Of a DNA stretch of 64,000 nucleotides, positions 8,505 through 16,111 are shown one piece after another. Within the stretch, counting starts at the first letter, position 1. The number at the start of each line of letters is the position of its first letter. The notes beneath the pieces were generated by a model. It was given only the letters and a program-made list of their open reading frames with translations, was not told the origin of the DNA and made no database searches. The DNA lies in contig NZ_RJSE01000007.1 in assembly GCF_003725695.1 (NCBI RefSeq), forward strand, positions 1,618,002 through 1,682,001. The letters are read 5' to 3'. This stretch comes from Nocardioides marmoriginsengisoli. GTDB taxonomy: Bacteria; Actinomycetota; Actinomycetes; Propionibacteriales; Nocardioidaceae. Made by a program: the position numbers and the translations under genes.

Positions 8505-9029
8505 ATGGCCGTGCTGCCGCGGTTCCTCACCGACCCCGACATCGGTCGGCACCTGCTCCGCGACGAGGGGGAGGTGATCGTCGACGAGGTCCGCAAGCAC
8601 CGGATCGTGTACGTCGTCCCGGCGCTGATCGCCTGCGCCGGCGTGGCCTTCCTGGTGGTCTCGGCGGTCGCGTCGGTCCAGCTCGCCTGGTTGCCGATGC
8701 TGCTCGGGTTCGGCCTGCTGGTCTGGGCCGCGTGGCGGGCGCTGGCGGCGAACCTGGACCGGTTCGTGATCACCAACATGCGGGTCTTCCGGGTCAACGG
8801 GGTGCTCTCCCGCTCGCTGGCCACGATGCCGCTGGGCAGGATCCTGGACATCACCGTGGTGAAGCCGATGACCGGCCGGGTGCTGGGCTACGGCCACTTC
8901 ACCTTCGAGTCCGCGGCCCAGGACCAGGGCCTGCGGGAGATCCGGTTCGTGGGTGCCCCCGACCAGCGCGACCTGGCCATCCAGCGCGTGGTGCAGCGCT
9001 CCGGCCTGCGCGGGCCCAAGGTGAACTGA
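8505..9029 (+). CDS. bacterial PH-domain membrane protein
   Basis: A 174-residue protein. Two adjacent hydrophobic segments (about residues 36-80) form a membrane hairpin; the C-terminal half carries the bPH2-type domain, with RFVITNMRVFRVNGVLSRSLATMPLGRILDITV typical of the YdbS/YdbT family. Such proteins are membrane-bound and of poorly known function. I chose ATG 8505 because upstream in-frame codons have no hydrophobic continuity and this start follows the 57-aa gene closely. It is followed by the MarR gene with one base between. Confidence 0.75.
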   Translation: MAVLPRFLTDPDIGRHLLRDEGEVIVDEVRKHRIVYVVPALIACAGVAFLVVSAVASVQLAWLPMLLGFGLLVWAAWRALAANLDRFVITNMRVFRVNGVLSRSLATMPLGRILDITVVKPMTGRVLGYGHFTFESAAQDQGLREIRFVGAPDQRDLAIQRVVQRSGLRGPKVN

Positions 9030-9030
9030 C

Positions 9031-9516
9031 GTGCTCGACTTCGATCCGATCGACGAGGCGGCCCGGCAGTGGGGGCTGCGCTGGACGGGCGTGCCGGAGA
9101 TGCACGCGGTCACCTCGCTGATGCGGGTGCACCAGCTGGTGCTCTCCCGGCTCGACGCGCTGCTGCGGCCGCACGACCTGACCTTCGCCCGCTACGAGGC
9201 GCTGGTGCTGCTCTCGTTCACCTCGGCCGGCTCGTTGCCGCTCGGGAAGATGGGGGAGCGGCTCCAGGTGCACCCGACCTCGGTCACCCCGATCGTGGAC
9301 CGGCTGGAGTCCGCGGGCCTGGTCCGCCGGCGCCCGCACCCGGTGGACCGGCGCGCGGTGCTGGCGGAGATCACCCCCGCCGGCCGCGAGCTGGTCGAGG
9401 TCGCCACGGCGGACCTGCTGGCCGCCGGCTTCGGGGTGGCGGCGCTGGAGGAGCCGGACCTGCGCCAGGTCTCCGAGCTGCTCCGCCCGGTCCGGGAGGC
9501 GGCGGGCGACTTCTAG
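9031..9516 (+). CDS. MarR family transcriptional regulator
   Basis: A 161-residue winged-helix regulator starting at GTG. The core is LTFARYEALVLLSF, GKMGERLQVHPTSVTPIVDRLESAGLVRRR (recognition helix and wing start) and DRRAVLAEITPAGREL, the classic MarR wing. It is followed at 52 bases by the B12-dependent mutase gene, whose promoter carries a palindrome (9544-9561). Regulation of that mutase, and possibly a response to a CoA ester as in other MarR catabolic repressors, is a reasonable inference. Confidence 0.88.
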   Translation: MLDFDPIDEAARQWGLRWTGVPEMHAVTSLMRVHQLVLSRLDALLRPHDLTFARYEALVLLSFTSAGSLPLGKMGERLQVHPTSVTPIVDRLESAGLVRRRPHPVDRRAVLAEITPAGRELVEVATADLLAAGFGVAALEEPDLRQVSELLRPVREAAGDF

Positions 9517-9543
9517 GGCGGTTCTCCCGGGGCTTCCCAAATT

Positions 9544-9568
9544 TAGTTGGGTGTCCTACTATCTTGCT
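9544..9568 (+). promoter_or_regulatory. mutase promoter with probable MarR operator, leaderless start
   Basis: The 18-base interrupted palindrome TAGTTGGGTGTCCTACTA (9544-9561; outer arms TAGT/ACTA and GG/CC match) overlaps TACTAT (9557-9562), which fits a TAnnnT -10 box. The hexamer ends 6 bases before the ATG at 9569, so the predicted transcript begins at or next to the start codon. No Shine-Dalgarno sequence precedes that ATG. A second inverted pair, CCCAA/TTGGG (9537-9541 and 9547-9551), overlaps it. A repressor bound here would block RNA polymerase; the MarR protein upstream is the obvious candidate. Confidence 0.55.
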
Positions 9569-11269
9569 ATGGAACACTCTGGAGAGAACTCCGCCCGCTC
9601 CCGGTGGCAAGAACGGTACGCCGCTTCGCGCCTCCGCGATGCCGACTTCACGACTCTCTCCGGGATGGAGGTCGAGCCGGCGTACGGGACCGAGGACTCC
9701 GAGTGGCCTGGCGAGTTCCCGTTCACCCGCGGCCTCTACGCGGCCGGGCAGCGCGCCCGGACCTGGACGATCCGGCAGTTCGCCGGCTTCGGCAACGCCC
9801 AGCAGACCAACGAGCGCTACAAGATGATCCTCGGCCGCGGCGGCGGCGGCCTCTCGGTCGCGTTCGACATGCCGACCCTGATGGGCCGCGACTCCGACGA
9901 CCCGCGCTCGCTCGGCGAGGTCGGCCACTGCGGGGTGGCGATCGACTCGGCCGCCGACATGGAGGTGCTCTTCGACGGCATCGACCTCGGCGCCACCACC
10001 ACGTCGATGACGATCAGCGGGCCCGCCGTACCGATCTTCTGCATGATGCTGGTCGCGGCCGAGCGGGCCGGGGTCGAGACCGGTGAGCTCAACGGCACCC
10101 TGCAGACCGACATCTTCAAGGAGTACATCGCCCAGAAGGAGTGGATCTTCGGGCCCGAGCCGCACCTGCGCCTGATCGGCGACCTGATGGAGTACTGCGC
10201 GGAGAACATCCCGGCGTACAAGCCGCTCTCGGTCTCCGGCTACCACATCCGCGAGGCCGGCTCGACGGCCGCGCAGGAGCTCGCCTTCACCCTGGCCGAC
10301 GGGTTCGGGTACGTCGAGCTCGGCCTGGAGCGCGGCCTGGACGTCGACGTCTTCGGCCCCGGCCTGAGCTTCTTCTTCGACAGCCACCTGGACTTCTTCG
10401 AGGAGATCGCGAAGTTCCGCGCCGCCCGCCGGATCTGGGCGACCTGGATGCGCGACGTCTACGGCGCGAAGACCGAGAAGGCGCAGTGGATGCGGTTCCA
10501 CACCCAGACCGCGGGCGTCTCGCTGACCGCCCAGCAGCCGTACAACAACGTCGTCCGGACCGCGGTCGAGGCCCTCGCCGGCGTCCTCGGCGGCACCAAC
10601 TCGCTGCACACCAACGCCCTCGACGAGACCCTTGCCCTGCCGAGCGAGCAGGCGGCCGAGATCGCGCTGCGCACCCAGCAGGTGATCATGGAGGAGACCG
10701 GCGTCATCAACGTCGCCGACCCGCTCGGCGGCTCCTGGTACGTCGAGGCGCTGACCGACCAGATCGAGGCCGAGGCGAACGCGATCTTCGAGAAGATCCT
10801 GTCCCTCGGCGGCTCCTCGCTGAAGGCGACCGACCACGCCGGCCTCGCCGCAGCTACCGCGAACGGCGAGAAGCCGATCACCCAGGGCCTGCTCCGCGGG
10901 ATCGAGGACGGCTGGTTCATGTCCGAGATCGCGGAGGCGGCCTTCGTCTACCAGAAGGCGCTGGAGAAGGGTGACAAGAAGGTCGTCGGGGTCAACGTGC
11001 ACCTGGACTCGGTCACCCACGACCTGGAGATCCTCCGGGTCTCGCACGAGGTCGAGATCGAGCAGGTCCGCGAGCTCCGGGCCCGCAAAGCCGACCGGGA
11101 CGCGGCGGTGATCGGCGCGGCCCTCGAGCGGATGCTGGTGGTGGCCCGCGAGGGCGGCAACATGATCCCGGCGATGCTCGACGCCTGCCGCGCCGAGGCG
11201 ACGCTCAGCGAGATCTGCGACGCGCTCCGGGTGGAGTGGGGCGAGTACCGGGAGCCGGCCCGCTTCTAG
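9569..11269 (+). CDS. icmA: B12-dependent acyl-CoA mutase large subunit, isobutyryl-CoA mutase type
   Basis: A 566-residue catalytic (TIM-barrel) subunit of the methylmalonyl-CoA mutase family with no cobalamin-binding domain, so a separate small subunit must exist elsewhere. RTWTIRQFAGFG and SVAFDMPTLMGRDSDD are family hallmarks. By alignment from memory to the Propionibacterium enzyme, the substrate-discriminating Tyr89 and Arg207 are replaced by F71 and Q189, while catalytic His244 is H226. Phe/Gln is the pattern described for isobutyryl-CoA mutase, and 566 residues is, as I recall, the IcmA length. It would isomerise isobutyryl- and n-butyryl-CoA, linking valine and butyrate metabolism. 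ATG 9569 is preferred to the GTG at 9551, which lies inside the operator. The 3' end overlaps the convergent kinase gene by 4 bases. Confidence 0.8.
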   Translation: MEHSGENSARSRWQERYAASRLRDADFTTLSGMEVEPAYGTEDSEWPGEFPFTRGLYAAGQRARTWTIRQFAGFGNAQQTNERYKMILGRGGGGLSVAFDMPTLMGRDSDDPRSLGEVGHCGVAIDSAADMEVLFDGIDLGATTTSMTISGPAVPIFCMMLVAAERAGVETGELNGTLQTDIFKEYIAQKEWIFGPEPHLRLIGDLMEYCAENIPAYKPLSVSGYHIREAGSTAAQELAFTLADGFGYVELGLERGLDVDVFGPGLSFFFDSHLDFFEEIAKFRAARRIWATWMRDVYGAKTEKAQWMRFHTQTAGVSLTAQQPYNNVVRTAVEALAGVLGGTNSLHTNALDETLALPSEQAAEIALRTQQVIMEETGVINVADPLGGSWYVEALTDQIEAEANAIFEKILSLGGSSLKATDHAGLAAATANGEKPITQGLLRGIEDGWFMSEIAEAAFVYQKALEKGDKKVVGVNVHLDSVTHDLEILRVSHEVEIEQVRELRARKADRDAAVIGAALERMLVVAREGGNMIPAMLDACRAEATLSEICDALRVEWGEYREPARF

Positions 11270-13422
11270 ACCTTCTGCTCCTGACTGGGCACGGCCGGTG
11301 CGCCGGCGAGCACGGCCAGCCGGGGGAGCCGGAACACGAAGGTGCTGCCGGTCCCGCGCGGGGCGCCCACGACGTGGATCGTGCCGCCGTGCCGGTCCAC
11401 GATCCGCCGGCAGATCGCCAGGCCGAGGCCGGTCCCGTGGAAGCCGTCCCCGTGCGCACGGTGGAAGGTCTCGAAGACCTCCTCGCGCTGGTGCTCCGGG
11501 ATGCCGATCCCGTTGTCCACCACGCGGAGCTCCAGCCAGTCGCCGATCACCTCGCCGGACACCTCGACGACCGGGCGGACGCCGGGGCCGACGTACTTGA
11601 GGGCGTTGCCGATCAGGTTGTCCAGCAGCTGCCGCACCAGGCCGGCGTCGGCCCAGACCCGGAGCCCGTCGGCGACCGCGATCAGCGGTGCGGACGGGCC
11701 GTCGGAACGCATCGCGGCGAGGGCGCGGACGGTCGCGGTGACGTCGACGGGGCCGTAGCGGAGCGACTGGTCGCGGGCGATCGTGTAGGACATCAGGTCG
11801 GCGATGAAGTCCCGCATGTGGGTGGCCGCGCGATCGATCCGAGTCACCATCACCTCGCCGACGACGGGGGAGACCGGGCCCCGGGAGAACTCGTCGGCCA
11901 GCGCCTCGGTCCAGCCGCCCAGCACCGAGAGCGGGTTGAAGAGGTCGTGGGCGACCACCCCGGCGAACGAGGCCAGGGTGTCGCGGTGCTGGCGCTCCAG
12001 GGTGACGTCGCGGAGGTTGACCATCGCGCGGCGCGGGACCGCCGGGTCGTCGGAGAGCAGCGGCTGACCGCTGATCTCCAGCACCCGTCCCTCCGGGATC
12101 GAGGCGGCCCGGACGTGGACGTCGAACGGTGCGACGGTCTCCCCGGCGAGCGCTCGCGCGTTGGCCATCTCCTCGTCCTTCAGCGGGAGGCCGTTGCTGT
12201 GGAAGAGGCCGTACTCGGAGGCGCCGCGGACGTGGTCCGGGACCTCGTCGAGCAGGCCGGCCAGCTCCCGGCTGGCGGAGTTGTGCAGGAGTAGGCGACC
12301 GCCGTCCTCGACGACGACCACCCCCTCCTGCATCGACTCGAGCACGGCGTCGAGGAGCTGGGCCCGTTCGTCGGCGGCCCGTCGGGCAGCAGCCAGCTCG
12401 ACGTTGGCGGCATCCCGCTCGGCCCGGCTGAAGGCGAGGGCGAGGCCGGTCAGGACCGTCATCGCGACGAAGGCCTGCGCCACCAGGGCTCGGTAGTGGA
12501 TCGAGCCCACGGCGGCGAACGGCCCGTCACCGGCGAGGGTGAACGCGATCCCGCAGATGCCCATCACGACGCCGTGGACGGTCACCACGACCGGTCCGAA
12601 GCGCAGCCCGGCCCAGACCGACATCACCAGGAGCAGGAACGACAGCGGCCGCCCGGTGGGGTCGCTGAAGATCAGGAACGAGAGCACCACCGTCAGCGCG
12701 AGCAGCGCGACCGCCTCCAGCAGGCGTCGCCGGGAGGACGGACGGAGGGCCTCCCGCACGGACCGCGCCGCGGCCGCCGGGCCGCCTGCCCGGGCCAGCG
12801 GCCGTCCGGCCAGGATGCTGAGGACCGTGATCACGATCAGCGCCACCGTGTTGCGCCCCCACCAGACCGCCAGGGTGAGGGGGTCGAGGGTGACCCCGAG
12901 CAGGGCCGCGGAGCCGACGAACGCCGTGGTCAGCCCGGCCACGCCGGAGAGGCCGGCGGCCAGGGTGAGCCGGCCCAGGTCCACCAGCCGGTGCAGCTGC
13001 TCGGTGCCGCCGAGGCCCCAGAGGTGCGGGGTCCAGAGCCGGGTGAGCGCCACGAAGACCAGGACCTGGGTCAGGTTGGTGGCGAGGAAGATCCCGGCCC
13101 GGGGCAGCGTGGCGCCGGTCGTCGTCGTGACGACCACGATCGAGATCGACAGGGCCAGCAGGTCCGCGGGCCAGGTCCGCCGGTTGCCGCTGGCGATCCA
13201 CAGTCCCGCGATGCCGATAGCCGGCCAGATCAGGCTGATCCCCTGGCCGCCGATCACGGTCGCCCGGCCGAGGTAGCCGGCGAGGACGAAGAGCGTCGTC
13301 CCGACGGCAAGGCGGAGCGCCCGACCTCCCCACGTCGGTTCCCTCGTGCCTGCCCCCGCACTGGTCACGAAGGTCCGATCGGCACCGCCCGCGCCGACCT
13401 GAGTGAGATCCGCAACCGGCAT
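11266..13422 (-). CDS. MASE1-domain sensor histidine kinase
   Basis: About 718 residues. The N-terminal ~270 residues form a polytopic sensor of MASE1 type (VGTTLFVLAGYLGRATVIGG, then SLIWPAIGIAGLWIASG). A PAS-like region follows (LLDAVLESMQEGVVVVEDGGRLLLHN). The H-box is VVAHDLFNPL, with the phospho-accepting His near residue 492. The ATPase domain has NLIGNALKYV, DNGIGIPEH and GTGLGLAIC. No response regulator gene adjoins it, so it is an orphan kinase. The start is uncertain: ATG at 13440 would overlap the divergent co-chaperone gene, so the ATG at 13422 is chosen. Confidence 0.85.
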   Translation of the reverse strand: MPVADLTQVGAGGADRTFVTSAGAGTREPTWGGRALRLAVGTTLFVLAGYLGRATVIGGQGISLIWPAIGIAGLWIASGNRRTWPADLLALSISIVVVTTTTGATLPRAGIFLATNLTQVLVFVALTRLWTPHLWGLGGTEQLHRLVDLGRLTLAAGLSGVAGLTTAFVGSAALLGVTLDPLTLAVWWGRNTVALIVITVLSILAGRPLARAGGPAAAARSVREALRPSSRRRLLEAVALLALTVVLSFLIFSDPTGRPLSFLLLVMSVWAGLRFGPVVVTVHGVVMGICGIAFTLAGDGPFAAVGSIHYRALVAQAFVAMTVLTGLALAFSRAERDAANVELAAARRAADERAQLLDAVLESMQEGVVVVEDGGRLLLHNSASRELAGLLDEVPDHVRGASEYGLFHSNGLPLKDEEMANARALAGETVAPFDVHVRAASIPEGRVLEISGQPLLSDDPAVPRRAMVNLRDVTLERQHRDTLASFAGVVAHDLFNPLSVLGGWTEALADEFSRGPVSPVVGEVMVTRIDRAATHMRDFIADLMSYTIARDQSLRYGPVDVTATVRALAAMRSDGPSAPLIAVADGLRVWADAGLVRQLLDNLIGNALKYVGPGVRPVVEVSGEVIGDWLELRVVDNGIGIPEHQREEVFETFHRAHGDGFHGTGLGLAICRRIVDRHGGTIHVVGAPRGTGSTFVFRLPRLAVLAGAPAVPSQEQKV

Positions 13423-13438
13423 CGGACACAATGGAGCC

Positions 13439-14356
13439 ATGACGCAGCAGCCCTTCTCCCGTCCCGGTGCCGTCGACCTCGCCGGGCTCCAGGCGCCGCC
13501 CGCCGGCGGTGCCACCGGTGCCCCCGGGGTCAGCGGTGCCTACACCGTCGTCGTCGACGAGGCGAACTTCCAGACCGTCCTGGAGAGCTCGATGTCCGCG
13601 GCGGTCCTGCTCGCCTTCTTCTCGAGCTCCCGGTCCCCGGAGAGCATGCAGCTCGCCGACGACCTCCAGCTGCTCTCCAACGAGTTCGAGGGCCGGTTCC
13701 TGCTGGGCCGGGTCGACATCGACGCCAACCCGCAGATCGCGAAGGCGATGCAGATCCCGTCGGTACCGCTCGTGGTGCTGGTCGCGCAGGGACGGCCGAT
13801 GCCGCTGCTCCAGAACGCGGCCCCGATCGAGGAGCTGCGGTCCGCGATCACCCAGGTGCTCCAGCAGCTCACCACCAGCGGCTTCGCCGGGCGGCACCAG
13901 CCCCGGGCCGCCGAGGTCGACGCCGAGACCGGCGAGGAGATCGTCGACCCGCGCTACCTGCCGGCCCAGGACGCGCTCGAGCGCGGCGACATCGCCGGCG
14001 CGGTCGCGGAGTACCAGAAGCTGGTGGACGCCAACCGGGGAGACGCCGAGGCCGCCGCCGGGCTGGCAATGGCGCTACTGCTCCAGCGCACCGAGGGTGT
14101 CGACCTGAACGAGGCGCGTGCCGCTGCCGCGGCTGCCCCGGACGACGTCGCGGCGCAGACGATGGTGGCCGACCTGGACCTGCTCGGCGGGCACGTCGAG
14201 GACGCCTTCGTGCGCCTGGTCAACCTGGTCGGCCGTACCTCCGACGCCGATCGCGACGCCGCCCGGACCCACCTGATCGGGCTCTTCGGCGCCGTCGGCA
14301 ACGACGACCCGCGGGTGCAGAAGGCTCGGCGGGACCTGACGTCCGCCCTGTTCTGA
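13439..14356 (+). CDS. thioredoxin-fold/TPR co-chaperone, CnoX (YbbN)-like
   Basis: 305 residues. A thioredoxin-like domain (about 35-145: VVVDEANFQTVLESS through FLLGRVDIDANPQIAKAMQIPSVPLVVL) lacks the CxxC motif; serines occupy that site (SSSRSPES). A TPR-like helical half follows (AQDALERGDIAGAVAEYQKLV onward). This matches the YbbN/CnoX family, which holds unfolding or oxidised clients for GroEL or DnaK. The ATG is 16 bases from the divergent kinase start. CACAAT ends 6 bases before the ATG and could be a weak -10, giving a leaderless message. Confidence 0.8.
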   Translation: MTQQPFSRPGAVDLAGLQAPPAGGATGAPGVSGAYTVVVDEANFQTVLESSMSAAVLLAFFSSSRSPESMQLADDLQLLSNEFEGRFLLGRVDIDANPQIAKAMQIPSVPLVVLVAQGRPMPLLQNAAPIEELRSAITQVLQQLTTSGFAGRHQPRAAEVDAETGEEIVDPRYLPAQDALERGDIAGAVAEYQKLVDANRGDAEAAAGLAMALLLQRTEGVDLNEARAAAAAAPDDVAAQTMVADLDLLGGHVEDAFVRLVNLVGRTSDADRDAARTHLIGLFGAVGNDDPRVQKARRDLTSALF

Positions 14357-14474
14357 CGGGGCGGTTGTTACGCGGGTCTCACGCCGTCATCGCGGCACTG
14401 TGATCCAGATCGCGCAATTCACGCCGCTCGGCAGGCCCTTGCGAGAAACGGTTTACCTGCGGGACATCGCTGAC

Positions 14475-14501
14475 GTGATCGCCGCGAAACATCACGCTGA
14501 C
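14475..14501 (+). promoter_or_regulatory. GlnR-like box upstream of nitrate operon
   Basis: GTGAT (14475-14479), six bases, GAAAC (14486-14490), six bases, CTGAC (14497-14501). This follows the gTnAC-n6-GaAAC-n6-GTnAC layout of actinobacterial GlnR sites with one mismatch in each outer element. It lies 51 bases before the narK start, where an activator of nitrogen assimilation would bind. The whole 195-base gap from 14357 to 14551 otherwise holds no gene. Confidence 0.45.
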
Positions 14502-14551
14502 ACCTTCTGGTCAGGATCCATCCACGGGTCCGTGACCGTGAAGGAGTGCGG

Positions 14552-16111
14552 ATGTCCGCCACCGAGACCCCCACGCAGCAGTCCGTCGGCACCAGCACGT
14601 TCGCACCACCGCCGCGCAACGGCTGGATCGACCACTGGGAGCCCGAGGACCCGGAGTTCTGGGAATCGGTCGGCAAGCCGGTCGCCCGCCGCAACCTGAT
14701 CTTCTCGATCCTCGCCGAGCACCTCGGCTTCTCGGTCTGGCTGCTCTGGAGCGTCAGCGCGGCGCTGCTCACCAAGGCCGGCTTCGGGTTCACCCCGCAG
14801 CAGCTCTTCTGGTTGGTGGCCGTGCCCAACCTGGTCGGCTCGCTGCTCCGGCTGCCGTACACCTTCGCGGTGCCGAAGTTCGGCGGCCGGAACTGGACCG
14901 TGATCAGCGCGCTGCTGCTGGTGATCCCGACGCTGCTCTTCGCGTTCTTCGTGCAGCGCCCGGACACCCCGTTCTGGGTCTTCGTGGTGATCGCCGCGAC
15001 CGCGGGCTTCGGCGGCGGCAACTTCGCCTCCTCGATGGCGAGCATCAACTTCTTCTTCCCCGCCGACAAGAAGGGCGCGGCGCTCGGGCTGAACGCCGCC
15101 GGTGGCAACGCCGGTGTCGCGGTGATCCAGTTCTTCCTGCCGATCATCGTCGGCGGGGCCGGCGCCTTCGGCCTGGTCAAGGCCAGCCAGAGCGGCATCG
15201 TCCTGGAGCGGGCCGGTTACCTGTACGCCGTGCTCGCGGTGCTGGCCGCCGTCTGCGCCTACGCCTTCATGAACAACCTGCGGGCCGCCTACTCCCGTCC
15301 CCGGGAGCAGCTCGCCGTGGTCCGCTACCGGCACACCTGGGTGATGGCGTTCCTCTACATCGGCACCTTCGGCTCGTTCATCGGCTACTCGGCCGCGATG
15401 CCGCTGCTGATCAAGATCAACTTCTTCCGCTCGCCGATCCCGTCGGCCTCGATCGGCATCAACTTCGTCTACTACGCCTTCCTGGGTGCGCTGGTCGGCT
15501 CCATCGCCCGGCCGTTCGGCGGCTGGCTGGCCGACAAGTACGGCGGTGCCCGAGTCACCCTCGGTGCCTTCGTCGCGATGATCCTCGGCACCCTGACGGT
15601 GTACTTCACGCTGACCCGCCTGGACACGGTCCCGGTGCCGTCGCCGGAGAAGCTCGCCGCCTGGACCAAGGACCCGGCCAGCTTCCCCGGGTTCTCCCCG
15701 GAGGTCGTCGCCGCGGTGAACCACAACTCCGACATCTTCCCGTTCTTCCTGCTGGCCTTCCTCTTCGTCTTCGCGGCCACCGGGATCGGCAACGGGTCGG
15801 CGTACCGGATGATCCCGGCGATCTGGAAGACCTACGCCGCCTCCGCCGGCCCCGAGGGCAGCCAGCCGCGCGCCGACGCCGAGGCGAAGTCCACCAAGGA
15901 GGCCTCCGCGGTGCTCGGCATCGTCGGCGCGGTGGGGGCGATCGGCGGGTTCCTGATCCCGATCACCTTCAGCTCGCCGTGGGTGGCCGACCCGGTGCAG
16001 GCGACCAAGAGCGCGTTCGTCGTCTTCACGGTCTTCTACGTGATCTGCCTCGCGGTGACCTGGGCCTACTACCTGCGTCCGGGCTCCGCGATGGCGAAGG
16101 CGCGGGTATGA
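14552..16111 (+). CDS. narK: nitrate/nitrite transporter, NarK/NNP family
   Basis: A 519-residue major facilitator protein with about 12 membrane helices. The nitrate-transporter signature is clear: GGGNFASSMASINFFFP followed by LNAAGGNAGVA, with a second glycine-rich segment (GIGNGSAYRMIPAIW) in the C-terminal half. It imports nitrate for the assimilatory enzymes encoded directly downstream and may also export nitrite. AAGGAG ends 5 bases before ATG 14552, which decides this start over the GTG at 14546. The stop overlaps the nitrate reductase ATG. Confidence 0.93.
   Translation: MSATETPTQQSVGTSTFAPPPRNGWIDHWEPEDPEFWESVGKPVARRNLIFSILAEHLGFSVWLLWSVSAALLTKAGFGFTPQQLFWLVAVPNLVGSLLRLPYTFAVPKFGGRNWTVISALLLVIPTLLFAFFVQRPDTPFWVFVVIAATAGFGGGNFASSMASINFFFPADKKGAALGLNAAGGNAGVAVIQFFLPIIVGGAGAFGLVKASQSGIVLERAGYLYAVLAVLAAVCAYAFMNNLRAAYSRPREQLAVVRYRHTWVMAFLYIGTFGSFIGYSAAMPLLIKINFFRSPIPSASIGINFVYYAFLGALVGSIARPFGGWLADKYGGARVTLGAFVAMILGTLTVYFTLTRLDTVPVPSPEKLAAWTKDPASFPGFSPEVVAAVNHNSDIFPFFLLAFLFVFAATGIGNGSAYRMIPAIWKTYAASAGPEGSQPRADAEAKSTKEASAVLGIVGAVGAIGGFLIPITFSSPWVADPVQATKSAFVVFTVFYVICLAVTWAYYLRPGSAMAKARV

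Noticed and set aside
8203..9568. Cobalamin riboswitch near the B12-dependent mutase
   Set aside because: The gaps are too short and lack the conserved B12-box; the mutase promoter appears leaderless.
14400..14699. A 99-residue plus-strand frame overlapping the narK start
   Set aside because: It runs through the GlnR-like site and then out of frame into narK; Ser/Arg/Pro-rich shadow without a ribosome binding site.
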